Assembly (NCBI RefSeq): GCF_002119665.1
Contig: NZ_CP021111.1
Coordinates: forward strand, 124,001 to 188,000
Source of the DNA: Bordetella genomosp. 13
GTDB lineage: Bacteria; Pseudomonadota; Gammaproteobacteria; Burkholderiales; Burkholderiaceae_B
Reading direction: 5' to 3'
Length of the DNA stretch: 64,000 bases
The notes beneath the pieces were generated by a model that saw only the letters and a list, made by a program, of their open reading frames with translations, was not told the DNA's origin and made no database searches. Within the stretch, counting starts at the first letter, position 1; each line of letters starts with the position of its first letter. A program made the position numbers and the translations under genes. This document shows, in pieces, positions 61,787 through 64,000 of the stretch.

Positions 61787-62563
61787 TCAGACCGGATTGT
61801 CGATGTCGATGAAGTCGACGCGGATGCCGAACTGCCGAGCCACCGCCTCGCCCAGCGCCTGGATGCCATAGCGCTCGGTGGCGTGATGGCCGGCGCCGAT
61901 GAAGCCGGTGCCGGTCTCGCGCGCCAGATGCACGGTGGGTTCCGAGGCTTCGCCCGTGATGTAGGCATCGACGCCCGCATCGATCGCATCGCCGAGCATG
62001 CCCTGCGCGGCGCCGGTGCACCAGGCGACGCGGCGCAGGGGGTGTTGCGCATCTCCCACCACCAGCGGTTCGCGGCCCAGACGTTCGGCGATGCGGCGGG
62101 CCAGGTCGCCCAGTGTGGCCACGCCGGGCGCGGCGCCCAGCCATACCAGGCCATCGGGGCCACAGGTGCGCGGCGCGCCGTCGACCCGTTCGGGTTCCAG
62201 GCCAAGCACGCGCGCCAGCTGCGCGTTGTTGCCCAGCTGAGGATGCGCATCCAGCGGAAGGTGGTAGGCGAAGAGGTTCAGCCCGTGCGCCAGCGTGAGG
62301 GCCAGGCGGGTGCGGCGAGGGCCGCGCACACGCGGATCCTCGTTCTTCCAGAACCAGCCGTGGTGGACCAGCACGGCATCGGCATTACGCTCGATGGCTG
62401 CGCGCAACAGCGCCTCGGAAGCCGTGACGCCGGTGATAATGTGGCCCGTGCGCTCGCGGCCCTCGACCTGGAGGCCGTTGGGGCAGTAGTCTTTGAACCG
62501 CGTTGCCTGCAGCGTGCCGTCCAGCCAGTCGGCCAGTTCGCGGGTCCCGATTGATTTCGTCAT
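61787..62563 (-). CDS. Nif3-like dinuclear metal-centre protein (YbgI type)
   Basis: The 258-residue protein has LDGTLQATRFKDYCPNGLQVEG at the start, VHHGWFWKN and HLPLDAHP in the middle and TGEASEPTVHLARETGTGFIGAGHHATERYG near the end. The His, Asp and Glu residues of these form a two-metal centre in the NIF3 family. It is close to GTP cyclohydrolase-like proteins, and the exact function is not known. ATG 62563 is chosen by homology. It diverges from the protease gene, 21 bp away. Confidence 0.9.
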   Translation of the reverse strand: MTKSIGTRELADWLDGTLQATRFKDYCPNGLQVEGRERTGHIITGVTASEALLRAAIERNADAVLVHHGWFWKNEDPRVRGPRRTRLALTLAHGLNLFAYHLPLDAHPQLGNNAQLARVLGLEPERVDGAPRTCGPDGLVWLGAAPGVATLGDLARRIAERLGREPLVVGDAQHPLRRVAWCTGAAQGMLGDAIDAGVDAYITGEASEPTVHLARETGTGFIGAGHHATERYGIQALGEAVARQFGIRVDFIDIDNPV

Positions 62564-62584
62564 GTCATTAGCCCTGTGGGGATC

Positions 62585-63751
62585 ATGCACCGCCTTTGGC
62601 TGATATTCGCCCAGGCCGTTACCGTCAGCCTGGCCATTTTATTCGTCGTGACCACGCTGCGACCCGACTGGCTGCGTCTGACGTCGCCCGCTGTCGCGCC
62701 CGTGCCGCCCGCCGCCCCGCCAACCGCACCCCAGGCGGCACAGCCGGCGCCGCCGCCGTCGTATGCCGATGCGGTCGCGCGGGCAGTGCCGTGGGTCGTC
62801 AACGTATACACGTCCAAGCACGTGAACGTGCCCTTGATGCCGCTGCCGGACGACCCCGTGCTGCGCGAACTGTTCGGACAGGTGCCCGGCATGAGCCGCC
62901 GCCAGGCCGCGTCCAGTCTGGGTTCGGGTGTGATCGTCAGCGCGGGCGGCTATGTGCTGACGAACTATCACGTGGTCGAGGCGGCCGACGCCATCGAGGT
63001 GGCGCTGGCCGACGGACGCAAGGTGGTGGCCAAGGTGGTGGGCGCCGATCCGGATACCGACCTCGCGGTACTGAAGCTTGCCGGCGAGCTGGGCAACCTG
63101 CCCGTGGCCGAGATCGCGGCCACGCAGGCGCTGCGCGTGGGCGACGTGGTGCTGGCCATCGGCAATCCGTTCGGCGTGGGCCAGACCACGACGCAGGGCA
63201 TCGTGTCGGCGCTGGGCCGCAACGGCCTGGGCATCAACATCTACGAGAATTTCATCCAGACCGACGCTGCCATCAATCCCGGCAATTCGGGCGGCGCGCT
63301 GATCGACGCGCGCGGCAACCTGGTCGGCATCAATACGGCGATCTATTCCGAAACGGGCGGGTCGCTGGGCATCGGGTTCGCCATCCCCATCGAAGGGGCG
63401 CGCCGCGTGATGGACGAGATCATCCGCACCGGCAGCGTGAAGCGCGGCTGGCTGGGCGTGGAACCGCAGGACATCACGCCCGAGCTGGCGCGGGCCTTCA
63501 ATCTGCCGCGCGACACGCGCGGGGTGATCATCGCGGGGGTGGTGCGCGATGGCCCGGCGGGACGCAGCGGGCTGCGCGTGGGCGATATCGTGCGGCGCAT
63601 CGACGGCACGCAGGTGACCGACACCGCCGCCATGCTGGCGATGATCGCGGCGCTGCCGCCCGGCGAGACATCGACCCTGGATGTGCTGCGCGCGGGCAAG
63701 AACGTGGCGGTGAAGGTGAAAGTGGGCACGCGGCCGGTGCGGCCGCGCTGA
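62585..63751 (+). CDS. HtrA/DegS-type serine protease with one PDZ domain
   Basis: The 388-residue protein has an N-terminal TM anchor (about 4-24), a Pro/Ala-rich linker, a trypsin-like domain with His129 (NYHVV), Asp159 (DTDLAV) and Ser235 (NPGNSGGAL), and one C-terminal PDZ domain (LGVEPQDITPELARAFN, GVVRDGPAGRSGLRVGDIV). A single PDZ plus membrane anchor is the DegS layout, so it may sense envelope stress and cut an anti-sigma factor; MucD-like roles are also possible. ATG 62585 is used; GTG 62576 is in frame. Confidence 0.93.
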   Translation: MHRLWLIFAQAVTVSLAILFVVTTLRPDWLRLTSPAVAPVPPAAPPTAPQAAQPAPPPSYADAVARAVPWVVNVYTSKHVNVPLMPLPDDPVLRELFGQVPGMSRRQAASSLGSGVIVSAGGYVLTNYHVVEAADAIEVALADGRKVVAKVVGADPDTDLAVLKLAGELGNLPVAEIAATQALRVGDVVLAIGNPFGVGQTTTQGIVSALGRNGLGINIYENFIQTDAAINPGNSGGALIDARGNLVGINTAIYSETGGSLGIGFAIPIEGARRVMDEIIRTGSVKRGWLGVEPQDITPELARAFNLPRDTRGVIIAGVVRDGPAGRSGLRVGDIVRRIDGTQVTDTAAMLAMIAALPPGETSTLDVLRAGKNVAVKVKVGTRPVRPR

Positions 63752-63790
63752 GAAAGCCCATGAGCGCTGCCGCATGATGACGCGGCAGGC

Positions 63791-64000
63791 TTACGAGTGC
63801 TGCGGCGGATCGCCGGCGATGAGACGCACCACGGCCACGATCTTGCGGCGCGCATCGGCCGGCAGGCGCGACATGAGGGCCTGGATCTCGGCATCGTAGC
63901 CATCGGAAGCGTTGGCCGTGCAGGCGGGCGCCGCATCGGCATCGCCCTCGAGCCAGGCGGCGGTGGTGCCCAGCGCCCGCGCCAGGCGCTGGATGGTGCG
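63791..64000 (-). CDS. XRE-type regulator (C-terminal part, runs off the window)
   Basis: The frame enters at 64000 and ends in TAA at 63791. It reads TIQRLARALGTTAAWLEGDAD, the last helix of an XRE/lambda-repressor-like DNA-binding domain with its typical G-T-x-x-A-W-L-x-G ending. About 45 residues follow, including ALMSRLPADARRKIVAVVRLI. The start and first helices are outside. It is convergent with the protease gene. Confidence 0.6.
   Translation of the reverse strand, partial: RTIQRLARALGTTAAWLEGDADAAPACTANASDGYDAEIQALMSRLPADARRKIVAVVRLIAGDPPQHS

Overview
The window is about 67% GC, densely coded chromosomal DNA. It most resembles a betaproteobacterium of the Alcaligenaceae (Bordetella/Achromobacter type). 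The reasons are two Bug-type (TTT) periplasmic binding proteins lying beside their own regulators, an FNR-type regulator with the full four-cysteine set, the petABC-sspAB order, a smg gene and a topoisomerase III with a histone-H1-like Lys/Ala tail. No rRNA, prophage, intact insertion sequence or CRISPR array is visible. Two tRNA genes (Asn-GTT and Thr-TGT) are present. The genus is an inference from gene content and style; no database was searched.

Layout. 1-2.2 kb: end of a TAXI-type TRAP binding protein and its fused permease. 2.4-10.3 kb: smg, then an iron-uptake block (TonB siderophore receptor, small membrane protein, PepSY membrane protein behind a Fur-box-like palindrome), gluQ and a large fused membrane protein. 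10.3-13.0: topB. 13.1-21.6: a catabolic/uptake block (GntR regulator with palindromic operators, Bug protein, polysaccharide-deacetylase-like enzyme, tautomerase, NitT/TauT-type ABC transporter, SDR and aldehyde dehydrogenase). 21.7-22.1: a decayed vapBC pair. 22.4-24.4: leuA behind a candidate leucine-codon leader peptide. 24.5-26.5: a membrane protein diverging from rpoN. 26.6-29.8: bfd, a LysR/EamA divergent pair and bacterioferritin. 29.9-34.5: conserved protein, prfC, LysE exporter and RhlE helicase. 34.8-40.2: a complete dipeptide/oligopeptide ABC operon. 40.3-48.1: a GTPase (DUF3482) and its usual partner DUF2868 held apart by a 4.5 kb oxygen-linked block (ompW remnant, DUF378, fnr fragment, ompW, fatty-acid desaturase, hemF, fnr). 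48.3: tRNA-Asn. 48.5-53.4: CoA transferase, Bug protein and AidB-like acyl-CoA dehydrogenase with a divergent LysR regulator. 53.4-56.7: a small accessory patch ending at tRNA-Thr (disordered proteins, DUF1264 lipoprotein, unknown 315-residue protein, higA and an N-terminally truncated higB). 56.9-61.1: sspB, sspA and the cytochrome bc1 operon. 61.3-64.0: mscL, a Nif3-like protein, an HtrA/DegS-type protease and the end of an XRE-type regulator.

How it fits together. Three iron loci (TonB/PepSY, bfd, bfr) carry Fur-like sites of differing quality. FNR, HemF (oxygen-dependent haem synthesis), the oxygen-requiring desaturase and OmpW look like an oxygen-response group, with a 9/10 FNR box in front of fnr. 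The most notable non-gene signals are: the leuA leader, where five of six closely spaced Leu codons are the rare CTA and a long-range stem follows; a duplicated ompW leader with a 16-bp tandem duplication and a junction to a 92-bp fnr fragment; toxin genes broken while their antitoxins stay open; and a 24-bp perfect palindrome at the end of the NitT/TauT operon.
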